Source of the DNA: Herbiconiux solani NBRC 106740
GTDB lineage: Bacteria > Actinomycetota > Actinomycetes > Actinomycetales > Microbacteriaceae
Direction: 5' to 3'
Length of the DNA stretch: 64,000 nt
Assembly: GCF_001571005.1 (NCBI RefSeq)
Contig: NZ_BCST01000003.1
Span: forward strand, 186,001-250,000
The stretch's first letter is position 1. The number at the start of each line of letters is the position of its first letter. Shown piece after piece: positions 17,441-25,427 of this stretch. Below the pieces are notes generated by a model. That model did not search any database and was not told the origin of the DNA. It saw only the letters and a program-made list of their open reading frames with translations. Position numbers and translations under genes: made by a program.

Positions 17441-18130
17441 ATGACCATCGCGTCGCCGTTCGAGCGCCCCCGTCTCGGAGGATCACGCGGGCAGATGGTC
17501 GCCGACGACGTCTACGACCAGGTCACCCGGATGATCCTGCGCAACGAGGTCGCCCCCGGCGTGAGGCTCAACATCGAGGCCCTGGCCCATCACTTCGCCG
17601 TCTCGGCGACGCCGGTGCGCGAGGCGCTCGCCCGGCTCGAGGCCGACGGCCTGGTCGAGCGCGAACACCTCAAGGGTTACCGCGCCCGGGGCCTGCTCAG
17701 CCGCAAGGAACTGCTCGACCTCTTCGAACTGCGCCTGCTGCTCGAACCGCACGCGGCCGGGCAGGCGGCCGAGGATGCCGCTCCCGCCGAGCTCGACGGC
17801 ATCGTGGCCGAGTTCGAGGCGAGCGGGTCAGCACCCTCGGGCGCCGACTACGACTCGTACAAGGAGTTCAGCGCCCACGACGCACGCCTGCACCGGTTGA
17901 TCCTGGTCGCCGCGGGCAACCAGGCGGTGGCGGATGCGGTGGATCGGATGCATTTCCACCTGCACGCATTCCGGCTCAGCTACGACAACTCCTCTGGTCA
18001 GGAGACCGTCTCGGAGCACCGCGCGATCGTCGAGGCACTCACGGCCCGCGACCGGGCCGCGGCGGAGTCGGCCATGACCGCGCACATCGCGAACGCACGC
18101 TCGCGGCTGTCGCCGCACGCCGGGAGCTAG
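17441..18130 (+). CDS. GntR-family regulator, FCD (FadR) subfamily
   Basis: This 229-residue regulator has an N-terminal winged helix (about residues 20-88; VTRMILRNEVAPGVRLN and VSATPVREALARLEADGLVE) and an all-helical FCD effector domain (about 95-222) with the histidine-bearing helices SAHDARLHRLIL and SEHRAIVEAL typical of metal and carboxylate binding. It is divergent from the dehydratase gene and probably controls that cluster through the palindrome at 17344. The ligand is likely a sugar acid or its keto derivative. Confidence 0.88.
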   Translation: MTIASPFERPRLGGSRGQMVADDVYDQVTRMILRNEVAPGVRLNIEALAHHFAVSATPVREALARLEADGLVEREHLKGYRARGLLSRKELLDLFELRLLLEPHAAGQAAEDAAPAELDGIVAEFEASGSAPSGADYDSYKEFSAHDARLHRLILVAAGNQAVADAVDRMHFHLHAFRLSYDNSSGQETVSEHRAIVEALTARDRAAAESAMTAHIANARSRLSPHAGS

Positions 18131-18155
18131 GTCGGCGGGAGCCGGGTCACCGGGT

Positions 18156-19109
18156 TCAGGTCACCGGGCAGCGCAACGCCTCGTGCCGGAGCGCCCGGCC
18201 CGCCTCCTCGGCCGCGAGCCGCTGCAGGTTGTCGAGCGATCGTGTCGAGTAGAAGGCCGCGTGCGGCGTGAAGAGCGCGTTCGGGTGGGCCCGGAGCGGC
18301 GAGTCCGCGGCGAGCGGCTCGGGTTCGAACACGTCGAAGGCCACGCCGCGCAGGCGGCCGCTGCCGAGGGCTTCGGCGACGGCTTCGGCGTCGACCAGCC
18401 CGCCACGCGAGGTGTTGACCAGGAACGCGCCCGGCTTCATCCACGCCAGGGTCTCCGAGCCGATCAGGTGATGGTTCTCGGGCGTGAGCGGGCAGTGCAG
18501 GGTGAGGGCGTCGGCCTCGGCGAGCACGGTGTCGAGGTCCGCCATCCGGATGTGGCCGTCGAGCGACTCCGCGGTGACGAACGGGTCGTACGCGATCACC
18601 CGGAACCCGAAGGGCTTCAGCCGTTCGGCGACCTGACGGCCGATCCGGCCGGTGCCGACGAGTCCCACGGTGGTGTCGGCGAAGCTTGCGATCGGCCCCA
18701 CCGAGCCGGGTGTCACCCAGCCCTCCGCGCGGATGCCGGCCGTGTAGGTGCCGACCCGCCGCAGCAGGGTCAGCAGCAGCGTCACCGTGTGATCGGCGAC
18801 CGTCTCCACCCCGTAGTCCGGCACGTTCGCCACCGCGATCCCGCGCTCACGGGCCGCCGGCACGTCGACGTTGTCGTAGCCGACGCCGTAGCGCACGACG
18901 ATCGCTCCCGGCGCGAGCACGTCGAGCACGGCCGCCGTGACGGGGGCGAAGTTCACGAACAGCACGTCGGCGCCGCGGGCGGCCTCGACCGTCTCGGCCT
19001 CGGTGCGGCAGTCGTGCTCGGCGAACTCGGCGCCGTGCTCCTTCGCCATCGCGCGCTCGTGGGCCACGCCCCCGAAGGCCTGGTCGACGACGACGACCTT
19101 GGCGGTCAT
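18156..19109 (-). CDS. D-2-hydroxyacid dehydrogenase family protein
   Basis: This 317-residue NAD(P)-dependent enzyme of the C-terminal-binding/phosphoglycerate-dehydrogenase class has the Rossmann motif GLVGTGRIGRQVAERL and the catalytic trio Arg (NTSRGGLVD), Glu (FDVFEPEPL) and His (TPHAAFYS). It may reduce a 2-keto acid made in the cluster, such as glyoxylate, hydroxypyruvate or a keto-sugar acid. The ATG overlaps the preceding XylX-like gene's stop (ATGA), so the two are coupled. Substrate unknown. Confidence 0.85.
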   Translation of the reverse strand: MTAKVVVVDQAFGGVAHERAMAKEHGAEFAEHDCRTEAETVEAARGADVLFVNFAPVTAAVLDVLAPGAIVVRYGVGYDNVDVPAARERGIAVANVPDYGVETVADHTVTLLLTLLRRVGTYTAGIRAEGWVTPGSVGPIASFADTTVGLVGTGRIGRQVAERLKPFGFRVIAYDPFVTAESLDGHIRMADLDTVLAEADALTLHCPLTPENHHLIGSETLAWMKPGAFLVNTSRGGLVDAEAVAEALGSGRLRGVAFDVFEPEPLAADSPLRAHPNALFTPHAAFYSTRSLDNLQRLAAEEAGRALRHEALRCPVT

Positions 19110-20365
19110 CGTGCCGCCCCTGCCAGGAGTCCGCGCGCGGCCAGGTTGGTCATCAGGGCGGCGATGCCGAAGGTCCACTCCGGCGCACGCTCCGAGAAGC
19201 CGACCGTATTGACGAGCGAGCCGAGCCGGGGCGACGAGATGGTGACGACGTCACCCGGGTGATGGGTGAAGCCGAGACCCGGCTCGTCCCTGTCCTGCGT
19301 CGGTGAGAAGAGCGTGCCGGTGAACAGGGCGAGACCGTCGGGGTACTGGTGGTGGCGGCCGATCGCCGCGCCGATCAGCTCCTCGAACGGGCGGCTGATC
19401 CGGGCCACGCTGTTGCGGCCCTCCATCCGGTAGCCGGCGTCGTCCGAGACGACCAGGTCGATCTCGGTGCCGCGCGCATCCTCGATCGAGTAGCCCTCGT
19501 CGAAGAGACGGATGAACGGGCCGAGCGCGCAGGACGCGTTGTTGTCCTTCGCCTTGCCGAGCAGCAGGGCGCTGCGCCCCTCGAAGTCGCGGAGGTTCAC
19601 GTCGTTGCCGAGCGTGGCTCCGCGTGGGCGGCCGCGCGAGTCGGTGACGAGCACGAGCTCGGGTTCGGGATTGTTCCAGGTCGACCGCTCGAGCACGCCG
19701 ACGGGCGATCCCGAGCCGACCGCCGAGAGCACGGGCGCTTTGGTGAAGATCTCGGGATCCGGCCCGATGCCGACCTCGAGGTACTGCGACCACATCCCCT
19801 CGTCCAGCAGCGCGGCCTTGACGCGCGCCGCCTCCTCCGAGCCGGGCACGACCGAGCCGATCGCACCGCCCACCGCGTCGGCGAGCTTCTCGCGCATCCG
19901 GACGGCGAGCGAGGCGTCGCCGGCGGCACGTTCCTCGACGACCCGCTCGAGCATCGACGAGACGAAGGTCACGCCGGCGGCCTTGATGGCCTGAAGGTCG
20001 ATCGGGGCGAGGAGCCGCACGGCGTCGCCGCGGCCGGCGGCGGTGGCGTCGAGCACGTCGGCGAGCGCCCAGGAGGAGGGGGCGGGGGTGGTAGGAGTGG
20101 CGGTCGGGGTCGGGGTCGCTTCGTCGCCGGACACTTCGTCGCGGGCCGCTTCTTGGTCGATCACGGCGCGCACGAGCGCAGCGGGGTCATCCCGTTCGAG
20201 CAGCTGGGACACGGTCGGGGCCACGGCACCGAGATCGACGAGCCGATCGCCCACGACCGCGACCACGGTGGGGCCGCCGACCGCGGGGTCGAACACGCGG
20301 CCGAGCAGCAGGGCCGAGGCGTCGTCGTCGGGGAGCACGGCCCCGGGGTCGAGGGTCAGCGTCAT
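19106..20365 (-). CDS. XylX/AraD1-like FAH-fold 2-keto-3-deoxy-aldonate dehydratase
   Basis: This 419-residue protein has the long FAH-family form typical of C. crescentus XylX and L-2-keto-3-deoxyarabonate dehydratase. Diagnostic stretches include DLQAIKAAGVTFVSSMLERV, WNNPEPELVLVTDSRGR, GNDVNLRDFEGRSALL and GKAKDNNASCALGPF. Those enzymes convert 2-keto-3-deoxy-pentonate to ketoglutarate semialdehyde. A Pro/Thr linker of about 25 residues (around residue 90) is an insertion. A GAAAGG site precedes the ATG at 20365. The semialdehyde dehydrogenase at 23078 supports the pathway. Confidence 0.87.
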   Translation of the reverse strand: MTLTLDPGAVLPDDDASALLLGRVFDPAVGGPTVVAVVGDRLVDLGAVAPTVSQLLERDDPAALVRAVIDQEAARDEVSGDEATPTPTATPTTPAPSSWALADVLDATAAGRGDAVRLLAPIDLQAIKAAGVTFVSSMLERVVEERAAGDASLAVRMREKLADAVGGAIGSVVPGSEEAARVKAALLDEGMWSQYLEVGIGPDPEIFTKAPVLSAVGSGSPVGVLERSTWNNPEPELVLVTDSRGRPRGATLGNDVNLRDFEGRSALLLGKAKDNNASCALGPFIRLFDEGYSIEDARGTEIDLVVSDDAGYRMEGRNSVARISRPFEELIGAAIGRHHQYPDGLALFTGTLFSPTQDRDEPGLGFTHHPGDVVTISSPRLGSLVNTVGFSERAPEWTFGIAALMTNLAARGLLAGAAR

Positions 20366-20411
20366 GGTGTGCCTTTCCGTGGGGGGTCTGGGTTCTGGTC
20401 GAGGTCGCTTG

Positions 20412-21044
20412 TCAGGGCAGAGCGGTCGCGATCGCGCGCACCGGGCAGCCGTCCAGGCCCTCGACCGGCAGCGGGAGGCAGGTGAGGAAGAAGTCGGCCG
20501 CATCCAGGCCGGACAGGTCCATCCCCTCGACGATCACGACGCCCGCCCCGAGGAGCGCCCGATGCACCGCGAGCCCGTCGGTGTGGTGCACCGAGGGCTG
20601 TTCGATGCCGAGCAACAGGATGCCCGCCTCGGCGAGCCGCTCGGCCACCGCGACCGAGAGCTGCGGGAAGGCGTCGTGGTACTCCCCGGTGCCGAAGGTG
20701 CGCGCCCAGCCGGTCTTGAGCACGATCCGCTCGCCTGCCCGTACCTCTCCCACGTCGTCCGGACCGATCTCGGCGAACGGCGGCAGCATGCCCAGATCGA
20801 TCAGCCGGGCCGGCCCGACGAGGCGGTGCAGGTCGGTGCCGAGCACGTCCGCTCCCCCGTCGAACACGTGCAGGGGAACGTCGATGTGGGTGCCGACGTG
20901 GGATCCGATATGGATGTCGCTGACGTGGTACCCCGACTCGCCGTGCTCGTGCGCGGTCAGCACCGCGAGCCCCGGGTCGCCCGGGTAGCCCGGGGCGCCG
21001 TTGGGCAGCGGATGCGACAGGTCGACGATCTCCCCCGGCCTCAC
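20412..21044 (-). CDS. cyclase-family protein (kynurenine formamidase-like fold)
   Basis: This 210-residue metal-dependent hydrolase family member has DLSHPLPNGAPGYPGDPG at its N-terminus and the metal-binding HIGSHVGTHIDVPLHVFDGG motif, with a second His pair in EQPSVHHTDG. The family includes kynurenine formamidase and isatin hydrolase. In a sugar-oxidation cluster a lactone or cyclic-intermediate hydrolase is possible but unproven. Start is the GTG in the GTGA overlap with the alcohol dehydrogenase stop; a longer frame upstream is a shadow. Confidence 0.82.
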   Translation of the reverse strand: MRPGEIVDLSHPLPNGAPGYPGDPGLAVLTAHEHGESGYHVSDIHIGSHVGTHIDVPLHVFDGGADVLGTDLHRLVGPARLIDLGMLPPFAEIGPDDVGEVRAGERIVLKTGWARTFGTGEYHDAFPQLSVAVAERLAEAGILLLGIEQPSVHHTDGLAVHRALLGAGVVIVEGMDLSGLDAADFFLTCLPLPVEGLDGCPVRAIATALP

Positions 21045-22105
21045 GAGGCTCCTCCCGCGGCGATCTCGACGACGATCTTCACGTCGTCCGCCCCGCCGAT
21101 CAGGTCGAAGGCCTCCGCCACATCCCCGAACGGCACTGTGCGGGTGACCAGCGGCGCCGGGCGCACCCGGCCCGAGGCGACCAGCGCGATCACCTCGTCC
21201 CAGATGCCGGGCGAACCGAGCGCGCCCTTCAGCACGAGGTCCTTCGTGACCAGCGCATCCGCGTCGAACGGGATCTGCGGCCGCCCGTAGAGCGAGACCG
21301 CCACGATCACGGCGCCCGGCACGGCGGCCCCGAGCGCGGCGGCGAGCCCGGAGGCCTGGCCGGTCGCCTCGATGATCCGGGTCCACCGCTCGGGCAGCGG
21401 GTCGTAGCCCGGGCCGCCGAGGTGGATGTCATCCGCCCCGAGCTCCGAGGCCATCGCGAGCCGGCGCGCGCTCAGGTCGGCGACCTCGACCGAGGCGGCC
21501 CCCGCATCCCGGGCCAGCTGCAGCGCGAGCAGCCCGATCGGGCCGGCGCCGATCACCAGCACCCGGTCGTCGGGCCGGATCCCTGCCGTCTTCACGGCGT
21601 TGAGCGCGATCGCTGTCGGCTCGATCAAGGCGGCCGAGACGTCGTCGACCCCGGCCGGCACGCGATGCGCGGCGCGGGCGGTGAAGAGCACCTCCTCGGC
21701 CAGCCCGCCGTCCTGCGTGATCAGGCCGGTCTCGTGGCGGTCGGGGCAGAGGTGGTAACGGCCCGAGGCGCAGACCGCGCAGACTCCGCAGCCGATGCTG
21801 CACTCGCCGACCACGCGGTCGCCCACGGCGAATCCCTCGACCCCCACGGCGCCCTCGACGTCCGGCCCCACCTCGACGACGGTTCCGACCCACTCGTGAC
21901 CCGGCACGATCGGGTACTGGGCCATCCCGTTGGCGAAGTAGACCATCACGCCGTCGCGGATCTCCTTGTCGGTGGCGCAGAGCCCGACCCGGCTGATCGC
22001 GATCCTGAGCTGACCGGCGCCCGGCGGCACGACGGGGCGCTCGACCACGGCGACCCGGCCGTCGCCGCGCAGTTCGACCGCGCTGAACGTCGATGAGGTG
22101 TCCAC
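21041..22105 (-). CDS. zinc-dependent alcohol/sugar dehydrogenase
   Basis: This 354-residue medium-chain dehydrogenase has catalytic-zinc cysteine in GLCATDKE, HEW downstream, four structural-zinc cysteines in CSIGCGVCAVCASGRYHLC, and the Rossmann motif VIGAGPIGLLALQLA. It resembles polyol, threonine and glucose/galactonate-type dehydrogenases and probably catalyses the first oxidation in this cluster. The GTG start at 22105 gives the normal family N-terminus; upstream frame is non-coding and crosses the operators. The first enzyme gene transcribed leftward from the GntR-controlled promoter. Confidence 0.85.
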   Translation of the reverse strand: MDTSSTFSAVELRGDGRVAVVERPVVPPGAGQLRIAISRVGLCATDKEIRDGVMVYFANGMAQYPIVPGHEWVGTVVEVGPDVEGAVGVEGFAVGDRVVGECSIGCGVCAVCASGRYHLCPDRHETGLITQDGGLAEEVLFTARAAHRVPAGVDDVSAALIEPTAIALNAVKTAGIRPDDRVLVIGAGPIGLLALQLARDAGAASVEVADLSARRLAMASELGADDIHLGGPGYDPLPERWTRIIEATGQASGLAAALGAAVPGAVIVAVSLYGRPQIPFDADALVTKDLVLKGALGSPGIWDEVIALVASGRVRPAPLVTRTVPFGDVAEAFDLIGGADDVKIVVEIAAGGAS

Positions 22106-22128
22106 GATGACATCCCGCCCTTTCAAGG

Positions 22129-22141
22129 TCTGATTATCAGA
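22129..22141. promoter_or_regulatory. GntR operator, site 1
   Basis: The 13-bp perfect palindrome TCTGATTATCAGA lies 24 bases before the alcohol dehydrogenase start. Read leftward it contains GATAAT, a good -10 candidate, so binding would block that promoter. The same sequence recurs at 22995. Confidence 0.72.
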
Positions 22142-22163
22142 CAATAGCCGAGACGGTAGCACA

Positions 22164-22182
22164 TCATCAGATAATCTGATGA
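22164..22182. promoter_or_regulatory. GntR operator, site 2, at the regulator gene
   Basis: The 19-bp perfect palindrome (TCATCAGAT and ATCTGATGA around a central A) uses the same CTGAT/ATCAG half-sites as sites 1 and 3, in the outward order. It covers a potential ATG at 22179, which argues that translation of the regulator begins at the later ATG (22206). Autoregulation is likely. Confidence 0.7.
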
Positions 22183-22205
22183 GCGCACCGATCGAAGGGC
22201 TCTCC

Positions 22206-22931
22206 ATGGCGGCACCGACCCCCGAACTCCCCCGGCAGCGACTCTCCTCCGTCGTCGCCGAACACATCCAGCGCGACGTCCTCAGCCGCGGGATGCAGCC
22301 GGGCGACAAGCTGCCCACCGAGGCCGAGCTCGCCGAGCAGTACCAGGTCAGCCGGGCCGTGGTGCGCGAGGCGGGCCGCATCCTCGACGGGCGCGGGCTC
22401 GTCGACATCCGCCCGGGCCGCGGAATGACGGTGTCGAAGCCCGACGGCACGTCGATCGCGAATCAGTTCTCGCTCGTGCTGCAGATGAACCAGGCCACCT
22501 TCGGCCAGCTGATGCAGACCCGGCTGGTCGTCGAGGTCGAGATCGCCGCCCTCGCCGCCACGAACCGGAGCGACGAGGATCTCGCCGAACTCCGCGCGAC
22601 CCTCGACCGGGCCCGCGACGCCGACGACGACTACGAGGCCTTCCTCGAGGAGGACCTGCGGTTCCACGAGCTGATCTCCCGCGCGAGCGGCAACCCCTAC
22701 TTCTCGCTGTTCATCGACCCGGTCAACGAGTGCCTGCGCAATTCGTACACCGACGCGAAGCGGTACCTCTCGCGGCGGGAGTCGACCTTCCGCGAGCACG
22801 AGGCGATCGTCGACGCGATCGAGGCGGGGGATGCCGACCAGGCCCGCGCCGCCGCCCGGGCGCATCTCGAGCGGGTCGAGTCGCAGCAGTGGGAACTCGT
22901 GCCGCCGGCAGAGCGCGGCCGCACCGCCTGA
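22206..22931 (+). CDS. GntR-family regulator, FCD (FadR) subfamily
   Basis: This 241-residue regulator has a winged helix in about residues 10-75 (LPTEAELAEQYQVSRAVVREA and DIRPGRGMTV) followed by an FCD effector domain with LRFHELISRASGNPYF and REHEAIVDAIEAGDAD. Start 22206 is chosen because GAAGGG lies 6 bases upstream, whereas the ATG at 22179 sits inside a palindrome without a ribosome site. It is flanked by the alcohol dehydrogenase operon and the aldehyde dehydrogenase gene, both with matching palindromes, so it likely represses both. Confidence 0.88.
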   Translation: MAAPTPELPRQRLSSVVAEHIQRDVLSRGMQPGDKLPTEAELAEQYQVSRAVVREAGRILDGRGLVDIRPGRGMTVSKPDGTSIANQFSLVLQMNQATFGQLMQTRLVVEVEIAALAATNRSDEDLAELRATLDRARDADDDYEAFLEEDLRFHELISRASGNPYFSLFIDPVNECLRNSYTDAKRYLSRRESTFREHEAIVDAIEAGDADQARAAARAHLERVESQQWELVPPAERGRTA

Positions 22932-22994
22932 TCCAGCCGCACCGCCCGATCCGGCCGCACCGCCTGAACAATTCGGAGGCTCCGGGCGCTATCG

Positions 22995-23007
22995 TCTGAT
23001 TATCAGA
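22995..23007. promoter_or_regulatory. GntR operator, site 3, upstream of the aldehyde dehydrogenase
   Basis: TCTGATTATCAGA is identical to site 1. It runs into ATAATATGCTGAT, adding a further CTGAT half-site and a TAATAT -10-like stretch. It lies about 70 bases before the aldehyde dehydrogenase ATG. Confidence 0.7.
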
Positions 23008-23077
23008 TAATATGCTGATCACCTCGCCCCGACGCCGTCGCGAGACGGCCGGAGCGCAGTCCTTCCGAAGGAGACCC

Positions 23078-24664
23078 ATGGCCCGCCCCGCCCCGTCGTC
23101 CGACGTCGTCAGCATCGACCCGCGCACCGACACCGTCGTCGAGGAGGTCGCGCCCGCCACCTCCGACACCGACGTGGCCCGCATCGCCGCCCGCGCCTCC
23201 GCCGCAGCCGACTCGTTCGGGCGCACCAGTCGCGCGTTCCGTGCCGCCCTCCTCCGCGCGGTCGCGGACGGGCTCGAGTCGCGGCGCGACGAGATCGTCG
23301 CGGTCGCCGACCGCGAGACCGCGATCGGCGAGACCAGGCTGAACGGCGAGCTCACCCGCAGCGTCTACCAGGCGCGCCTCTTCGCCGACGCGATCGAGGA
23401 GGGCGGCTACCTCGAGGCCGCGATCGACCACGCGGGTCCGACGCCGATGGGCCCGGGGCCCGACCTCCGACGCATGCTCGTGCCGATCGGTCCGGTGGCC
23501 GTGTTCGGTTCCAGCAACTTCCCGCTCGCCTTCTCGGTGCCGGGCGGCGACACCGTCTCAGCTCTCGCGGCCGGCTGCCCCGTGGTGCTGAAGGCGCACT
23601 CGTCCCACCCCGCGACCTCGAAGCTCTGCTTCGACATCCTGACCGGCGCGGCGGCGACCGCCGGAGCCCCGGACGGCGTGCTCGGCATCGTCTTCGGCCA
23701 GGCCGCCGGAGCCGCCCTCGTCGCCGACCCGCACATCAAGGCCGTCGGCTTCACCGGCTCGCTCTCCGGTGGGCGGGCACTGCTCGAGATCATCGAGCGC
23801 CGGCCACAGCCCATCCCGTTCTACGGCGAGCTCTCGGGCCTCAACCCCCTCGTCGTCTCGCCCGGCGCCGCGGCGGCCCGCACCACCGAGATCGCCGAGG
23901 GCCTGTTCACCTCGTTCACGGTCTCGGCCGGCCAGCTCTGTACCAAGCCCGGCGTGGTCTTCCTGCCCCGGGATGCCGCCGGCGACGCGCTGCGCGACCA
24001 GGTGGTGCGACTCGCCAACGCGAGCGACGAGTTCACTCTCCTGAACAGCCGCATCCGGGCCTCGTTCTTCAACATCTCGGCCCGCATCGCGGGGGCTCCG
24101 GGCACCCGGATGGCCGCCGGAGCCGGGCGCGCCGTCGACCGCATCCGCGTCGCGCCGCAGCTGTTCGAGCTGCAGGCGGCCGACCTCACCGACACCGTGC
24201 TCGAGGAGTGCTTCGGGCCCTCGACCGTGGTGGTTCGCTACTCCTCCCCGGCCGAGCTCGAGGCCGCGCTGACGCGGCTGCCACCCTCGCTGACCGGCAC
24301 GATCCATTGCACCGACGACGAGCTCGACGGGTTCGAGCCGGTGATCCGCTACTTCGAGGCGAACAGCGGGCGGATCGTCTTCGACGGCTTCCCGACGGGC
24401 GTGCTGGTCTCGTGGGCGCAGACCCACGGCGGCCCGTGGCCGGCGACGAACAGCCTGCACACCTCGGTCGGGGTCACGGCGGTACGGCGGTTCCTTCGGC
24501 CGCTCACCTGGCAGAACGCCCCCGCGGCGGTCGTGCCGGAGGAACTGCAGGAGGGGTACACCGCGATCCCCCGCCGGGTCGACGGTGCGCTCGTGCCGGC
24601 GACTTCGACTGTGGCCGCGACCACGTCTGCGGATGCGTCTGTCGCTGCGCCCTCGACCGCCTGA
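23078..24664 (+). CDS. aldehyde dehydrogenase, ketoglutarate semialdehyde dehydrogenase type
   Basis: This 528-residue NADP-type aldehyde dehydrogenase has the AVFGSSNFPLAFSVPGGDT cofactor stretch, general-base Glu near residue 250 (FYGELSG) and the catalytic Cys near 287 (SAGQLCTKPG). These motifs characterise 2,5-dioxovalerate (ketoglutarate semialdehyde) dehydrogenases, which feed 2-oxoglutarate into the TCA cycle. The AAGGAGACCC site before 23078 decides the start over the ATG at 23012. The last 25 residues are a Thr/Ala-rich tail. It complements the XylX-like dehydratase. Confidence 0.88.
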   Translation: MARPAPSSDVVSIDPRTDTVVEEVAPATSDTDVARIAARASAAADSFGRTSRAFRAALLRAVADGLESRRDEIVAVADRETAIGETRLNGELTRSVYQARLFADAIEEGGYLEAAIDHAGPTPMGPGPDLRRMLVPIGPVAVFGSSNFPLAFSVPGGDTVSALAAGCPVVLKAHSSHPATSKLCFDILTGAAATAGAPDGVLGIVFGQAAGAALVADPHIKAVGFTGSLSGGRALLEIIERRPQPIPFYGELSGLNPLVVSPGAAAARTTEIAEGLFTSFTVSAGQLCTKPGVVFLPRDAAGDALRDQVVRLANASDEFTLLNSRIRASFFNISARIAGAPGTRMAAGAGRAVDRIRVAPQLFELQAADLTDTVLEECFGPSTVVVRYSSPAELEAALTRLPPSLTGTIHCTDDELDGFEPVIRYFEANSGRIVFDGFPTGVLVSWAQTHGGPWPATNSLHTSVGVTAVRRFLRPLTWQNAPAAVVPEELQEGYTAIPRRVDGALVPATSTVAATTSADASVAAPSTA

Positions 24665-24675
24665 GACTTTTCCCG

Positions 24676-24705
24676 GCTAACTTGCACACGGGTGTGCAGG
24701 TTAGC
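24676..24705. promoter_or_regulatory. TetR operator, 30-bp near-perfect palindrome
   Basis: Arms GCTAACTTGCACAC and GTGTGCAGGTTAGC surround a central GG, with one mismatch. It lies 14 bases before the TetR gene and must overlap its promoter, so autoregulation of the whole TetR/ABC-like/YhgE operon is the simplest reading. Confidence 0.75.
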
Positions 24706-24719
24706 GTACGATGGTGGTC

Positions 24720-25427
24720 ATGACCGCCACCCTGCCCACCGCACGCGCGACCCGGAAGGACGCCGTCGAGAACCGCGAAGCCATCCTCGTGGCCGCCGCG
24801 GTCGTCTTCCGGCGCGAACCCGAGGCCTCGCTCGACGCCGTCGCGACCGAGGCGGGCCTGTCTCGGCGCTCGATCTACGGCCACTTCGCCTCACGCGACG
24901 AGCTGCTCGCCGAGCTGATGGTGCGCGGCGGCGCCCGCATCTCGGCCGCCCTGGCCGACGTGCACGACGACGACCCCCGCACCCACCTCGCCCTGATCGG
25001 CGCCGCCCTCTGGACCGAGGTGCAGCAGGTGCGCGTGCTCGCCCAACTCGCCATCCACGGGCCGCTCGAGCAGACCATCGCCGAGGCGCTCGTGCCCGTG
25101 CGCGCCTCGGTGCGCGTCGCCGCCCGCGGCGGGGTCGAGGCCGGGTGGTTCCGGTCCGACCTGCCGGTCGAGTCGCTCGCGCGCCTGATCGAGGATGCGG
25201 CGATCGCCGTGCTCGACGAGGCCGTGCGCGCCGACCTCAGCGAGGCTGAGGGGCGGCGGCTGGTCATGGCGATGGGGCTCTCGGTCGCCGGGCTCTCCTG
25301 GCGGGAGGCGGACGCGGTCATCCGCGAGCTGCCGGGTGCCGGCGCCGCTGGGTCCGCCTCTTCGACTTCCTCCCACTCCCCTGATTCCCCCGTTTCCTCC
25401 GCCTCCCCCGAAAAGAGCCGCTCATGA
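24720..25427 (+). CDS. TetR/AcrR-family regulator
   Basis: This 235-residue repressor has the TetR helix-turn-helix in about residues 15-60 (REAILVAAAVVF and AGLSRRSIYGHFASRDEL) and a helical ligand domain. The last 30 residues are Ser/Pro-rich. ATGs exist at 24711 and 24720; the second was chosen because the first is only 5 bases from the operator, though neither has a ribosome site. The stop overlaps the next gene (ATGA), so it is the first gene of a three-gene operon with an exporter-like YhgE protein. Confidence 0.85.
   Translation: MTATLPTARATRKDAVENREAILVAAAVVFRREPEASLDAVATEAGLSRRSIYGHFASRDELLAELMVRGGARISAALADVHDDDPRTHLALIGAALWTEVQQVRVLAQLAIHGPLEQTIAEALVPVRASVRVAARGGVEAGWFRSDLPVESLARLIEDAAIAVLDEAVRADLSEAEGRRLVMAMGLSVAGLSWREADAVIRELPGAGAAGSASSTSSHSPDSPVSSASPEKSRS

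Noticed and set aside
21045-21386. Longer cyclase-family start inside the alcohol dehydrogenase gene
   Set aside because: The extra residues are antisense-like Arg/Gly-rich sequence in another frame of the dehydrogenase; the GTGA overlap gives the family N-terminus.
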